Shown: piece by piece, positions 1 to 11,818 of the stretch
Position numbering within the stretch: position 1 is the first letter of the stretch
How the letters are laid out: every line of letters begins with the position of its first letter
Source of the DNA: Nectonema munidae
Taxonomy: Eukaryota; Nematomorpha; Nectonematoida; Nectonematidae
Length of the DNA: 64,000 nucleotides
Direction of reading: 5' to 3'
NCBI GenBank assembly: GCA_030549495.1
Contig: JAUIRK010000333.1
Location: 248,001 to 312,000 of the forward strand
Made by a program: the position numbers and the translations under genes
The notes under the pieces: model-generated
Told to the model about the DNA's origin: nothing
The model's database searches: none
Seen by the model: only the letters and a program-made list of their open reading frames with translations

Positions 1-694
1 TTTTCATTATTTTTTGTGTTCTCGAATCTGAAATACTATTTATTTTTAGAAACATCAAAAACAGTGCAGGCATAAACTGTCTTAAAAATATTTTTTTTCA
101 CTGATTTTCGTAGTATGACATATCATTTTATTAGAGTGTTCCTTCTGCCATATGTCAGTAATCATTATTCACATATGTTTGGTTGATCATAAAAGTTAAC
201 GTATCACATGTGAATCGCTAGTCGTGACTAAGTGTCCACATGCAATGCACTTCCTCTCATTATTCATTATATTTCATTTTTTGTTCAATCAATTGCTTCA
301 TTTTTTGAATACATTTGTTTTATCGTGAAATTTAACGTTCTCCTGGTGAATTCTCATCTCAAGCTTTAACTGTTTTCAAATGGTATTTTATACATTAACT
401 TTAAAATTGTGGTTTTACTTTCCTGATCCTGGTGCTAAAGATAATTTTTTCAATACGTTACATGTAATTTTCAGTATCATAAATCAAAATTAAACTTCAT
501 TTTAATTTCAAACGTTTTAGAGTTTTTAGAGAGTTTTTGCGACCTTTGTGATTTCGCGTGTGTTTATTTACTTTCATCTTTTGTTTATATATCATAAAAT
601 TTTTGTCAAATTATTTTTCATTAAAATTTTGCTGCACCATTGATTTTTTGAGAACATTTTCAATTTTTGTTCATAGTAAAATAACAAAAACTTT
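1..694. other. AT-rich stretch without recognisable gene
   Basis: I see no open frame of note, no splice-bounded exon and no clear repeat here. The sequence is AT-rich and precedes the piggyBac relic, so it may contain that element's decayed left end, but no matching inverted repeat was found. Confidence 0.5.
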
Positions 695-1500
695 TTGAGT
701 TTCAATATATCAGACATTCTGGGAATGATGGAAGATGCTGATATAAATGCAAACGATATTTATATCACACCCTCTATCAATTCCTGCTCAATAGTGTCAG
801 AGGAAGATTCTGGTGACGAGGAAAATGTTGAAATCAATAATTTTGGACCAAATCAGTTAGCGGCTGAAGGTATATTGGTAGCCCTCAATGATGAAGAGAC
901 GGAAGATGAAATGGAAATTTGTCAAACGAGCAAAAGGGTTAAAATAATACAATGCATTAATTTTGATAGTAGAAGTAATTCAACTGGAAGTTTTAACCCT
1001 GAGTTTGGCCATTTTATTATGATAAATCTATGACAGTATTTGACGTTTTTTCTCTCTTTCTCAATGTCAACATTATTGATATGATTGTAAAATTTTCTAA
1101 TTTGTACGCTTCACAAAATAACTTCAGATTAGAGGTGACAAGAGATGAAATTCTTTGTTTCATTGATATTTTACTGTGTTCTAGTTGCGTAAAATTACCT
1201 CGTTCACGATTGTATTGGGACAAAAGAACTGATTTTTCAAATGTTTTAATTTCAAACTCTGAGCAACAGTATTGATGAAACAATGATTCAATATTTTGGT
1301 AGCCACCCGACCAAACAATTCTAAAAAGGGAAGTCAATTCGTTTTGGTTAGAAACAGTGCTCTCATTATATATCTCCAGGATACTGTATTCAGTTTGATA
1401 TATATCAAGGAAGAAACAATGAAACACAAAATAATTTGGTTTAGGAGAGTTTTATTGAATTTTATTGAAAAAGCGAACAAAAGATGTGTTTTACTAAATT
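695..1500 (+). pseudogene. piggyBac transposase relic (copy A)
   Basis: This is a broken piggyBac (DDE_Tnp_1_7 type) transposase, the enzyme that cuts and pastes the element at TTAA sites. A first frame (695-1033) is acidic and Ser/Glu-rich, like the family's N terminus. The next frame (1030-1275) carries NLYASQNNF, DEILCFIDILL and KLPRSRLYWDK, which match the region ahead of the catalytic core. From 1274 the reading DETMIQYFGSHPTKQF gives the first catalytic Asp block, followed in shifted frames by GYCIQFDIYQG. About 300 bases are missing between YWDK and DETM compared with copy D, and stops and frameshifts follow. A third Asp block and C-terminal Cys region are not seen. It is a dead relic and resembles copy D at 31.2-32.8 kb most closely. 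Confidence 0.8.
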
Positions 1501-1747
1501 TTTCACAATTAACCCCATAAATTTATATTCTTTTTTTTATTATAAACAACTCTCCTAAGAAAACCTAAATTTATTTGTAGATTTTTAAAAAATAATTTTA
1601 ATTTCCGGTTCTCACACGCGTCCCACACAAATTTGAAGATATATTTTTCTGTATGAAGTTTTAGGAAACTCTTCTTTATTATGTAATGAAATATTTTCAT
1701 AACATGTACGGTTGAACGCGGGTAGACAACTTGACTGTCATCTCCAG

Positions 1748-1824
1748 CCTGTATACTACGATTATTCATCTTCAACCTGTATACGACGATGATTCATCTC
1801 CAACCTGTATACTACGATGATTCT
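1748..1824. repeat. 28 bp tandem repeat, about 2.7 copies
   Basis: Copies begin at 1748, 1776 and 1804, each starting CCTGTATAC and containing ACGATGATTCATCTC with a few mismatches. The exact 28-base spacing shows it is tandem. No gene overlaps it. Confidence 0.85.
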
Positions 1825-2379
1825 ATGGTTTCTATTTCATGTACAAATGACTAGGGAGACAATGTTTAATTTTCTGTTCATATTTTGCTAGATGTAAGAT
1901 TTGATATACTTCATTCGAGGAGACGATGTTAGAAAAGTTATTTTAAATAATATATTTGTCAAATTATCAAAATAAAATTGTGTAATCCAAGAATCGAAAA
2001 ATATTCTTTAAAAATCAAAAAATATGAAACTCTATTTATATATTCATTTTTTTATTAGTTATTTTAAAACTATGTCACTCATTTTAAAAATATTTTTCGA
2101 TAAAAAAATTAATTTTAAAATCTGTAGATATCACTTTTTTCACAACTTTTATTGATTTTAATCAAAAAATATGATCACCATTGAATTCACAATATTAGAA
2201 TTGGGTAAGTGACTTAGTTTCAAATTGATTGCAAAAACATATGAAATCTCACAACCAGGGTGGTTATAAAACTTTTAGGTTTAGCTATAGCTGTGCTATG
2301 TTTTGCGTGTATTTTTATATATGGCTTGATGAGTTGGTTTTTACCATTTTGGGGGCATACGTTATTCGTTTTTAGCATA
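1825..2379. other. AT-rich stretch without recognisable gene
   Basis: I see no supported gene. A short piece near 2160-2210 (ATGATCACCATTGAATTCA) resembles part of a dispersed AT-rich repeat also found near 13.9 and 21.5 kb. Confidence 0.4.
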
Positions 2380-3220
2380 GAGTAGTCCCCTAATACACGC
2401 ACCATTAGTATACGAAATCCGTTAATCCGCTGGTCAAGGCAACTTCCCGTTTTTGCCTCATGCAACTCACACACTCATGACAAACATGTCACCTCTCTTA
2501 TGTATATAAACGCCTGCATTCTTACTTAAAATCAATCATTTATTCACACGCAACTCAACTGCACACATCTGGCAATCATCATTGAATTTTTACAGAATTT
2601 CTACAGATCACCTCGCTATTAATTGTCCTATCTACATGGCAAACCAAACTCCAAACCGGAAAGGAAATCGTATGCCTCCTATACTATCGATCAAAAGCAG
2701 GAAGCAGTAACAAAAGTAAAAACAGGAGATTCACAACCTAAAGTCTCAAGAGAATTTGTAGTTCCAGAAGGTACACTACGTGGTTGGATTCGAAATAAAC
2801 AGAAACTGAGAGACTTCGTTACAGATTTTGATGGACAAGATGGGCTGAAGAGAAGATAGCAAGGTTAGCTGCAGATCCCACCTTGGATAAAGCCACTTTT
2901 GATTGGCTGTCTCAGAAGAACAACACCAATGTACCCATTTCTGGCAGCATCCTTCAGGCTCAAGCTCAGAAGTTTCACAAAGAGATTCATGGAGAAAAGA
3001 TACTATGTGTTGGTGTTTATCGATTATTAGAAAGTATAAAATAAAAAACACTCGAAACTGTACTATGATTTCTTAAGTCAAGTAGATCTCTATCAAAATA
3101 GTCTAATATTTGTCTGATTTATTAATGGAATTACCCCTAAACTTCGTTAAATGTGTTTATAGATACTTGTATACTTCTTTGGTCATCTTCCCATTGGTCG
3201 TGTATTAAGGGGGACTACTG
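2380..3220 (+). mobile_element. Tigger/pogo-type element with both inverted repeats
   Basis: The left end reads GAGTAGTCCCCTAATACACG (from 2380) and the right end, on the other strand, reads CAGTAGTCCCCCTTAATACACG (ending 3220). Both are flanked by TA, the target duplication used by the Tc1/mariner/pogo superfamily. The element is 841 bp, far shorter than a full Tigger of about 2.5 kb, so it is an internally deleted copy. A TATATAAA motif (2503-2510) precedes the transposase fragment and may be the element's own promoter. Confidence 0.8.
2623..3000 (+). pseudogene. Tigger transposase N-terminal fragment (psq/CENP-B HTH)
   Basis: The translation contains YTIDQKQEAVTKVKTGD, VSREFVVPEGTLRGWIRNK and, after a one-base frameshift near 2850, LDKATFDWLSQKNNTNVPISG and ILQAQAQKFHKEIHGE. 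These are the psq-type helix-turn-helix and the CENP-B-type second DNA-binding domain that open Tigger/pogo transposases. The frameshift lies just after DGLKRR. The DDE catalytic domain is absent. It sits between the inverted repeats at 2380 and 3220, so it is what remains of that element's own transposase. Confidence 0.82.
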
Positions 3221-3435
3221 TATTTGTATCTTTTCTGTGTATTTTTCGGCTGTATGACGATATCTCATCTGATTGGTCAATTTTATGTCAATCGATTTCA
3301 ACCATAAAATATATTTTAAAGCGTATTAAAACTAATATTGTTTTTCGTGTAATCAATTTACTCTCACACATAGTGGTATGATGATTAACATGAAACACAA
3401 TTAAATGCATAGCACGCATATAAAAAACAACATAC

Positions 3436-3628
3436 TGGAGAGTGAGTCTTCTGTCAATGACGGATGAGTCTCAACTTTCGTAATAGTGTGTAGGTGTTTT
3501 GCGTTGAGCGTTAGTGAAAGGGAATCATTTAAGGGGACATTTAAATCCTTTGAATCTGGTCGCTTTCCCCAATACTTGACCAGGGCTATGTTAGTTGGAG
3601 CAACGCACGTTATACTATAACTCTTCAT
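3436..3628 (-). CDS. MVD: mevalonate diphosphate decarboxylase, first coding exon (partial gene)
   Basis: This exon encodes the N-terminal 64 residues of mevalonate diphosphate decarboxylase, the GHMP-kinase-fold enzyme that decarboxylates mevalonate-5-diphosphate to isopentenyl diphosphate, the last step of the mevalonate pathway. The family signature is clear: [18 protein letters not shown] followed by [13 protein letters not shown] and THPSLTEDS, at the spacing found in yeast and vertebrate enzymes. ATG 3628 is chosen because the family starts 5-12 residues before the TAP-NIA-KYWGKR motif. The exon ends at TCC A|GTATGT, phase 1. The downstream exons, with the ATP-binding Ser-rich loop, were not found between 1 and 3435. 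They may lie left of the window after an intron of at least 3.4 kb holding the Tigger element and piggyBac copy A; otherwise this is an orphan exon. Confidence 0.8.
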
Positions 3629-5049
3629 CTGTATAAAAATCAAGAATAAAAAGTTCTCAAAAAAATCCAAAATGAATGAGAAGTTATAGGCTCCTATAAA
3701 AAAGAAGTGGACGGCTTCATAGAAAATATTTAAATAAAATAGAAGGGATACGGGCTGGGCTTGATAAAATTTTAAACGGTTATGAGTTGCATGAAGTAGG
3801 CGCAAGCAGTGCTCTAATATTGAATACATGAAAGTTAGAGACCACGCTTTACTTAAACTTTTTGCTCCTGATCACAGGCGATCATTTAAGATGCTTTCTG
3901 CTCCTTTTGTTTCACAACTTGACACTCATCTTTGAAAAATGTTTATAATACATTTTCTGTTTTGACAAGCTTTTCAATCGTATGATCTTTTCACATTTTA
4001 TACATTTCACAATGAGATTCTTTCTTTTTTGCAATAAATTTTCCCATTCATCATTTATAAGAAATTTTTGTACTATTTTAACCAACATGTGCTTGTCCAA
4101 AAAATGTTGACAGGAATGATTTTTGTCCAAAAAACTCAATTTGAGACATGCATCACTAATTAGATTGAAACCTACACATACTTTCACGCTGTAATTGCCA
4201 AAAATGAGCCGAGATTGAAATCAGCATTGTAGATTTGGTATAAAACCTAAATGAATGTTTTTGGAAACAATCTTCAGGCGTCAAATGAATACTAGATTGA
4301 CATTTACAAACTTTTTCCCACTCTGAATGCATAAACTTTCAGAAAGATTTTATTTGATTTAGGATTTGAACAATATTTTAGGAGACAATTTTGAGATGTG
4401 AACCACAAATTTATTTCACACGCGTATTTAAGAGCGGGGGTTTGAAAGTAGGCAATTTTTAAATGAAAAAATCTTGAAATTTCAAAAACAAATAAAATTT
4501 TATTTATTTAATCTAATTTTTTGAATAGAAATTTTAAAGCATTTTCTATGTTTATGTACATTCTAATTTTAGCTTTCTTTATTTTCATTGAATTCTAGCT
4601 CAATTTTTAATTATATTTCTCAAATCTTGTCAAAGAATTCAGATACAGTATGTAAACCTCAATAATCTGAGACACATGAAACCGTGATTAAATGTCCACT
4701 TTAATAACATTTTTTTTTAATAACATTGATTTAATGTCCACATAAATTTTTTATGCCATTGAGAATAAACTTTTACGATTATCTACAGTAGTTTATTGTA
4801 GAACACTAAATGTGCTCCACGTTCGAAGGGGTATCATTTGAAGAAAGTACAGAAGCCGAGAACAGGAAAAAAGGAACTTGAATTAAAAGAACATACTTTT
4901 GTTCATTTATCATTTCACTTTTTTTACATCGTTCGTTTTTGAAAGCTTCATCTGGGCTCTGTAAAAAATACATATCAATTTTTTTAAACGAACTATAAGA
5001 ACTTGTATGACATTTTAAGCACGGCTTGTGTTTCAACATGCATGAAGTT
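3629..5049. other. 5' flank of the MVD exon; no gene seen
   Basis: AT-rich sequence with no supported exon. It includes one copy of the dispersed repeat annotated separately (4142-4325). The MVD promoter or a 5' untranslated exon may lie here, but no TATA motif or initiator could be assigned. Confidence 0.4.
4142..4325 (+). repeat. AT-rich dispersed repeat, copy 1
   Basis: It has the recurring order: catcactaatt, then attgccaaaaatgag, then gatttggtataaaacc, then tagattgacattt, then cactctgaatg. The same string of motifs, with variable AT-rich spacers, recurs at 14983-15235 and 62790-63160 and in reverse near 21185-21500. No coding potential. Confidence 0.6.
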
Positions 5050-5500
5050 TCCTACCCTTTGTTGAACGACTGAGCTGGAACAGCTAGAGAGCGGGTCCGC
5101 CAGTTGTGGATGTGGAACGGCCATGAGATATGGTGGTCAGCTGGGACATAAGCCAGCTTAGCTTGATGAATAAGCAGCCCCGAACAAACAACGACGACAT
5201 AACGAGACGGAGTAGTAGATTGGGTGACTCCTTTCTACAAGTTAAAATGCGCCATGTTCAGGACGATGTCGTGACAAGGAGAGTAAGTCCGCCTTCAAAT
5301 AAGCCTAGTTACTGCTGCCTTGCAGTTAGTCAAATTAGACCAAGGCTAGGTCCGTAGCTTACAATTACGGCGTGGAAGAGAACTGGACACCTCACCACGT
5401 AATATCTCCAAGACTAAGCATGGTAAACTAGGAAACAAACTCTGGCGCTCCATGGCAGCCCACGTCCAAATGGATACGCCACTTTAATGATGATGAATGA
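5050..5500. mobile_element. possible 3' end of a non-LTR retroelement
   Basis: This block is clearly richer in G and C than its surroundings and ends in TGATGATGAATGATG, the short trinucleotide tail common at non-LTR retrotransposon 3' ends. Frames across it (for example 5130-5357) show no recognisable domain. The assignment rests on composition and tail only. Confidence 0.35.
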
Positions 5501-5719
5501 TGCAAAAAACAAGAAATTGATAAATATTTTCAAAACGCTTTAGCCCATTTTGACCTAAATTAATTATTTTTTCCGCAGAGTAGTTAAATCGATATATAGT
5601 ACTATACTCTAACACCAAAAATGAGGGAAAAAAAGTATTTAGCTGGGGAATTTTTGCCGTTAGCATATGGTAACGCTAGGTCAATATTGAAACAAATAAT
5701 ATAAGAACATACATTTTTG

Positions 5720-7252
5720 AAAATTTAAGAATTGTACAAAAATTTTTATTTATCAGAAATAAAAAAGCAAATATATTTTTGATGATAAGAGGCAAAACAT
5801 TCCAAACACAAACCAACACTTCTACCAGATGAATGACAATTATCACCTGCGCATTTTCTTCGTTTTTTATTCGGCACTTGTATGACAAAATGATCAACTC
5901 TATCATACCCAATGTCTTATAGCATTTTTCCTGTTGTTTTAGAATAGCTTGGCCTTCCACTTCCTTTCGGAGCACTTTTAAAACATGTTAAATAAGTTTG
6001 CGCTATTTGTCTTCGAAAAAACAGTTGAGAAATATTGACACCACTCTTCCTCATCAAAATCCAAGCATTATTGATACTCATGTCAATCAACCATGTGAAA
6101 ATTGGCCACCACCACTTTTTCCGATCCTGCAAGCTGCAACGTTTCCATCCATTTGATCTGTCCCACCCATTTTTTATTATAATGTGATATTAAATTTGGA
6201 ATGGATGCCTGGATTCTTTTTTTTCTTTCCTTGAAACCACGAACTGTTGAAGCTATTGAAACTACAGAGCTAACCATCCATTTTGAAAGCATAATTTTAC
6301 CATTATATTTATATTCAAAATACCCTCTTGTTTTTTTTCATTGTTTTAAAATCAAGTGGTTTACAGTTTTTTGAGATTGGATTGTTTCGAATTGTTCTTG
6401 TACCTTCATATCCCATTTCTTTTAAACAGTTCAATAAGTTTACGCTTCTGAACAAGTTATCAAAATAAAAACAATAGCGAAGGTTCCGAATTTTGTCTGG
6501 AAAGTCTTTTATCATTGATATAAGTGGTGATGCTGGTTTTCCTACATGATTTATACTACTTTCAGTAGTGGAATTTGAACCTAGATAGAACTCAAAATTA
6601 ACCAAGTTAATTTTATAAACTTTATAGGCAAAAGGAATGGGCTTTTCGCGAATGAATTGTTACATCCGTGTCGACCATAACATTCAATCATGCTTTCATC
6701 AAAAGACAAATCACAAGACGGTTGGACTAATTTTGTTAAACTTATCTTTTTATCTAGTTTGCAATTGTCACTACAATGAATTGCTCGCATAATTTGAATA
6801 AATCGTCTCTTCTCATTGCTTGATGAATCATATTATTTCTCATGGCATTAGCGTTGTCCTAATAAAAACGTCTACCAGGAAGACAGTTATATCCAGAAGT
6901 TATCAAAATTCAAATGAAACATCTCAATTCATCAATTTTCAATATAAGTTTTTGAGTCCGCTTTAATTGATGAAAAACTTTCTTTTTCTTCTAAATTTAA
7001 TCTTTCATTATTTAGAGAAGCAGCTTGACAAGGAACTCTTGGTGGTCTTCCTGTAAGGTTGTCTATTTTTCCCCAAGTGTCTTCATCAGGCGAGTCTTCA
7101 TCAGCGTCAACGTTACAATCAGGAAGTTCAATATAAATGGAATCGATGTTTAAATCATTGTTAACGATTAAATCTGTTAATTCATGTAGAGAAATTCTAA
7201 AATCAAAATGATCACATAAAAGCCTAGTGTTACCATATGGTATCTCGAACAA
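5720..7252 (-). pseudogene. piggyBac transposase relic (copy B)
   Basis: Read on the minus strand, this is a nearly full-length but broken piggyBac transposase. An acidic N-terminal frame (7252-6932) with DADEDSPDEDTWGKI comes first. The first catalytic Asp block LSFDESMIECYGRHG (about 6700) follows, then the second block YCFYFDNLFRSVNLLNCL with GYEGTRTIRNN (6315-6605). A third-block region reads IPNLISHYNKKW (6170), where the usual MGGVD is degraded. A C-terminal Cys/His cluster reads RRKCAGDNCHSSG and GLCLECFASYH (about 5790-5860). At least four frame changes and several stops separate the blocks, so no protein can be made. It is more diverged from copies A and D than they are from each other. 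Confidence 0.8.
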
Positions 7253-8094
7253 AAAACGAAATTAAAAAAACTAAAGACAAAAAATTCAGTATTTTAGTGT
7301 AAATTAATTGTTTATTTATTTGTTTTTTGTCTTTAGAAAAGTTTTTTTTAACTTCAGTTTTTTGAGTAGAAAAAAAAATAAATTCAAACACACTGTTTTT
7401 CAGAGGCCATTTTTGAAAGTTTTAATGTTAAAAAACACCTGAATAAAAAAAAAATTAAATAATCTAAAATTAATAATAAAAAACAAAAATAAAAATATAA
7501 TTCAATAAAAATAAAAAGATAAAGCATGCAATTTGCGTTACCCTACGATATCGCAAGGCTAAAATGGGTTGTTAAACGCTATTAAGCAAATAAAGTTGTG
7601 CGCATCACAAAATAAAATTAAGACCATCTACACCACAATTTGGGATTAGTTCTTTGAAATAAGTTATTTCCAAGGATTATAATAAGTTTGTGTGTTTTTT
7701 TTTTGAGAAAAATTGTTAAATTTAGCGAAAAGATTTTTGGTCCAGTGGAAAAATGGGTGTTAATTAGCTAATCAAGTTTTGAGACATATAGAATGTTTTA
7801 TTGCATTTTCTGCTGTATTAAGATCTACATATCACAAAGCAACCGCATGCCAAGTCAATTTTTTATGGACGAAAATTCGAAGGGCCAATTTGCGGCTATG
7901 AAAATGTTGTTTCCACTCTAGCTTTTTTAATATTTCACAGAAACTTGGTGTTGATTTATAAACATAGGTTTCATCAGGAAGCATTAAATCTGAAAAGTGG
8001 ATTTGCAAAAACTACGTATGCATAACACAGTTGTCTAAACATCCTTATTATATTCCCACATATCTTTAGAAGGCAGAGAAGAAGCTAACCTTTC

Positions 8095-8390
8095 AGCACT
8101 GCTGCCTGACAGATAATAATCCTTTCCTTATGCAAGTAATCTTCTTATAACTTTCTTAAACATACTGGTTGCTTTGTAGAAAAAATGAAATGTTTATCAC
8201 GCATTTTGTATGAGTCAACTAATGTAGCGTACTCAACAGATTTACCCTAAGCTTACATCTTAATCCATAAAAGCCATGGAAAAGCATATACTCTAAAATA
8301 TGTTTCATAAAACATCCACAAAGAATATAAAACTGAAATTACTTATCAATGTAGAAGGCATTTTTCCAAAGAGTTTCGAGGCAGCAATTT
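8095..8390. repeat. diverged repeat, first copy (partner at 10280)
   Basis: Shared landmarks in the same order as 10280-10640: TTTCCTTATGCA, AATCTTCTTATAA, GTACTCAACAGATTTA, AAGCTTA, ATGTTTCATA, CATCCACAA, and TATCAATGTAGAA before GCATTTTTCCAAA. The spacing is similar, so these are two copies of one older unit. No coding signal. Confidence 0.7.
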
Positions 8391-9097
8391 AAATATAAAA
8401 ATTAAAAAATAACTTCCAAATATTTTAGTTGTTTTAAACAACTTTTGTTTGTAAAAAAAATTAAAAAAATGTTTTCCACTTTTTGTCTACATTTTTGTTC
8501 AAATTCTTAACCCTAAGGTAAGAAACTTTTTCATCTTTGTTCAACTGCTTATATGGATGAATACAGGATAAAAAATGTTGGCAAGCTGCTACCCAGGCTA
8601 TTTTTGTTAGTCATATAGATATTCAACAAACTTATTAATTAAGTTCAAATTTTTTATATCCAAAATTACAGTAAAGTTTTTCAAAATTAGAAAAGAAACA
8701 TGTTCAGTTTGAAGCAATGCTAATTTTCTCCATGTAAGTTATCCCACAATGGCAATTTTCCTGGCACTAGCTTTATATCAAGGCCTACTGAGAGGCCTCA
8801 TCTTTCGATCTACACTGTGATCTTAAATAACAGTCAGTTTTATTAAATTATTCAGGAAAAAGAAGAACCCCATTTTTATGCTGCGTATGGGCGTGGTTGG
8901 TGATCATGAAAGAGTTAGACCGATTATTCTTGTTAGCTCATAAATTTAGTATCACTTATAAGCTCTCAATTCAATCAATTTCAGATAAACAGTGTGAAAT
9001 TTTTATCTTGTTTTATTTTTGATTCAAGTTTTCTTTCTTAGTTCAACTATTTATTCCATTCATATTTGAAAAAACTTTGGGATCTTCTGAAAAACGA

Positions 9098-9230
9098 CAA
9101 CTCAATAAAATTTTTTTGTACCAACTGAAGAATAACCACTCAAAGGTTTCTCCTGAAGGATAAGCAACCTAATAAAGTTTTTTTGTACTAATTGATTAAT
9201 AACCACCCAACGGTTTCTCTTAAAGACTCA
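9098..9230. repeat. two-copy tandem repeat, period about 67 bp
   Basis: The block CAACTCAATAAAATTTTTTTGTA, then AATAACCACTCAA and GGTTTCTC, recurs about 67 bases later as CAACCTAATAAAGTTTTTTTGTA, AATAACCACCCAA and GGTTTCTC. It is a local duplication with moderate divergence. Confidence 0.7.
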
Positions 9231-10279
9231 CGTAACTAAATACAAAATATTTCTGTAAGAAATCCAAAATGTTCTAATAAAAAATGCTTTGAAGAGTTAT
9301 GAAGTTAAGCCCAAAAAACGGCTGCTCTTTAAATGACTTATCTTTCTTTCAAACGTTTTTCTTTATAGTTTTGAGCAGTAAAAAATACATTGAAATCGAT
9401 CATTAGAAATTAGAAATATAATATGAAAATAACCTTTGAACTTCAAATAAAAATAAAAACTAATTCAAATCAAGTACTAACACGAATAAAGAATTCTATT
9501 TATTACAAACATTGAATTGCTGGCTAATATGATCGCATAAACAAAAGCATTATTGAAAAATCTATCTCGCCACATCAACTCTTGAAGATAGGATTTCAAA
9601 AGTCATGCATCCATTTTATGTTTGCTATTTTTGTTCCAGTAGGATTCAATATATTGGGTGAGAACTTCATATGAATGCTTCACACTTTTGTGAACAAATC
9701 CTACTATTAATATAAGTTTTTCTTTGAGCAAGCGCCCTATTCGATCTTTATACGGCACCTGCACTACATTTTGTGTGGAGAACGCTCTAACTCAATTTCC
9801 TATATTTTATCTGCGATATTCATACTTTTATCAAAATTTACGGAATGGCCTACGGTATTAATCGTTTAAAAGATTTTGAATCATGGCTACCGGTGCAGTT
9901 TATTAAAAATATCGTATGCAGCAAGTTAAAAAACTTTATCCAGCTGGCTAAACAGTAGTTGAAAGATAGACAGTTTCGAAACATTTCTTGTGAACAATAA
10001 TTTACTGATAAATTGGGAATTAAGAAAGAATGATATTTAAAAATAAATCATATGCATGCTTGAATTTTATACCCGTTTAAAAATTTTAAATTTAATTAAA
10101 TTTTAATCACTGAGAAGTAAAATTTTGCAAAACCGTGCAGTTTTTTTTATCATTAACAAAAAAATCAAAACTAAAATGAACTGCAAAAATATATTATGGT
10201 TAATAAGTTTTGCGGATAAAAGAATATAAAAGCAGGTTTTAAACGGGGAAAAGCGGCCTTTTTCCTTAACTGCTATGAC

Positions 10280-10640
10280 AGTGATTGACAACTGCTGACA
10301 GCTAATCATTTCCTTATGCATTTAATCTTCTTATAATTTCTGTAAACAAAGTGTGGTCTGCGAAAGATAATGCGAAAAAGATAGACTAGTTTTTGACGCA
10401 TGCTGTGACAGTTGTAAAATGTAGTGTACTCAACAGATTTAAGCCAAGCTTAGATTTTAATCGAAATAAGTTAGGATGGTTGAGGCGCTAGAGAATAGAA
10501 ATGATTTTATTTTGTTTGATTTGAAGAACCATACAATCTAATATACGTTTCATACCGGGCACAACTATGACATCCACAAGGAATATAACACTATCATTTA
10601 TCAATGTAGAAAGCATTTTTCCAAAAATTGACCAGGTAGT
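10280..10640. repeat. diverged repeat, second copy (partner at 8095)
   Basis: It carries the same ordered landmarks as 8095-8390, with an extra insertion of roughly 60 bases around 10470-10530. Together the two copies show an old direct duplication or two insertions of one repeat family 2.2 kb apart. Confidence 0.7.
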
Positions 10641-10849
10641 TTTATTTTAACTTATATTTTTACTCATTTTAAATTCACATAGTGCATTTTTATCTATGCC
10701 AATGGTTGTCATACTTTTTACTCTTACGGGCCGCTTTGATCATTTGTCAAAATTTAACCCACTTATAGAGTTGATAATAGAAATTCAATAAAATATAAAA
10801 TAATAAAGTTATGAGCCAAAAAACTTCCATGTTTTGGTAAATAAAAGCT

Positions 10850-10935
10850 TTTTGTTGTTGTTAGCTTTTGGGTAGAAGGCAGGGTTAGGGCTACCGGACC
10901 CACGGTGCATCCTGCGGCCCACCTATCATTCAAGC
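10850..10935 (-). mobile_element. GC-rich retroelement-like fragment with (AAC)n tail
   Basis: An isolated GC-rich patch in AT-rich DNA. On the minus strand it ends CTAACAACAACAAAAAGC, like a short trinucleotide tail of a LINE or SINE. No target duplication or coding motif was found. Confidence 0.35.
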
Positions 10936-11205
10936 TTCATGCTTTGAAGATAAAATAATGTGTTATTGTGAATTTTTACATTTGTGTGAAACATAATATC
11001 AATCGTACAACATTATACAGAATTTTAAACGAAAATTTTGGAACATATAAAAGTTTTTTAATATTTAAATTGAAAATTTTATTCAGAATACAAGGGATAG
11101 AATTAGAGCGCCTTGAAACATTTTAACGAAAGAATTGACAACCTTTAAAAGAAACGAATCAGCAAAAAGAGGTTTTACTAGCAAGTATCTAACGCGTTTG
11201 AAAGA

Positions 11206-11818
11206 TCAAGCGAAATTAAGAGGAAATTTAGCAATCAGTTTGTAATCTTCATGAGGTCTCGACATTTGATAAAGTGCCAATTGGGTAATGGATTCTTTTC
11301 CTAGGTTGGCATTTCTCTTTTTGTTCCACTCTTCCAACAAAGTGATAGGCAACTTTTTCAGAGTACTTTTTCTAGTAATTTTATTGGTAGTTAAATGAAA
11401 TTGAAAGCTGCCTTTATCTACACAAGATGATAATGAAGAATTTGAAATATCTGTGATCAGTTCCTTTCTTAAATCGAGTAATTTTTCAAAGCTTTCAGAT
11501 TTATAACTTTTATCATTATCGAAGAATATCAGTCTATCTCCAAAATGATTTGTCGTGTTGAAGGACAGAGGAGAAAAACTACGTTCATCTTTTTCAAGAC
11601 TTGAAAAGGCGTTATCTAAAAGAAGACACATCTGGTTAACTTGATCCAGAGTGGGTAGAGAAAAAAGCAGAAGAGTTACATGCAACTTCGACAACTTCAC
11701 ACAAGTTTCCCTTATATTCCAACAGTTTTCAATTAGGTAAGACTGAAGAGATATCACACTATTAAAAATTTCTTCACTGGAAATTGGAATTGCAAGAAAA
11801 TGTGTTAATTTGATCATA
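11206..11818 (-). CDS. AKAP7-like 2H phosphoesterase domain protein (3'-terminal exon)
   Basis: This encodes a 2H (LigT/2',5'-RNA ligase-like) fold protein of the AKAP7/ASCC1 group. From ATG 11817 it is 203 residues. It starts THFLAIPISSEEI, which matches the domain's first strand. It carries the first H-x-T motif in KLHVTLLLFSLPT (H46, T48) and the second in FQFHLTTNKI (H141, T143). These two histidines form the active site of 2H phosphoesterases acting on 2',5'- or cyclic phosphates. NHFGDRLIFF and LALYQMSRPHEDYKLIAKFPL fit the AKAP7 pattern between and after the motifs. A good acceptor (TTTTGTTTTTAG) stands one base before the ATG, so this is probably an internal Met in the last exon, with an upstream exon donating two bases (candidate at 12626-12861). 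Whether it binds protein kinase A cannot be judged. Confidence 0.78.

Larger units (their letters stand above)
7253..11205. other. gene-poor AT-rich stretch with old repeats
   Basis: About 4 kb without a supported gene. Open frames are short and low-complexity. It contains a diverged duplication (8095-8390 and 10280-10640), a two-copy tandem repeat (9098-9230) and a short GC-rich patch at 10850-10935, all listed separately. Confidence 0.5.
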
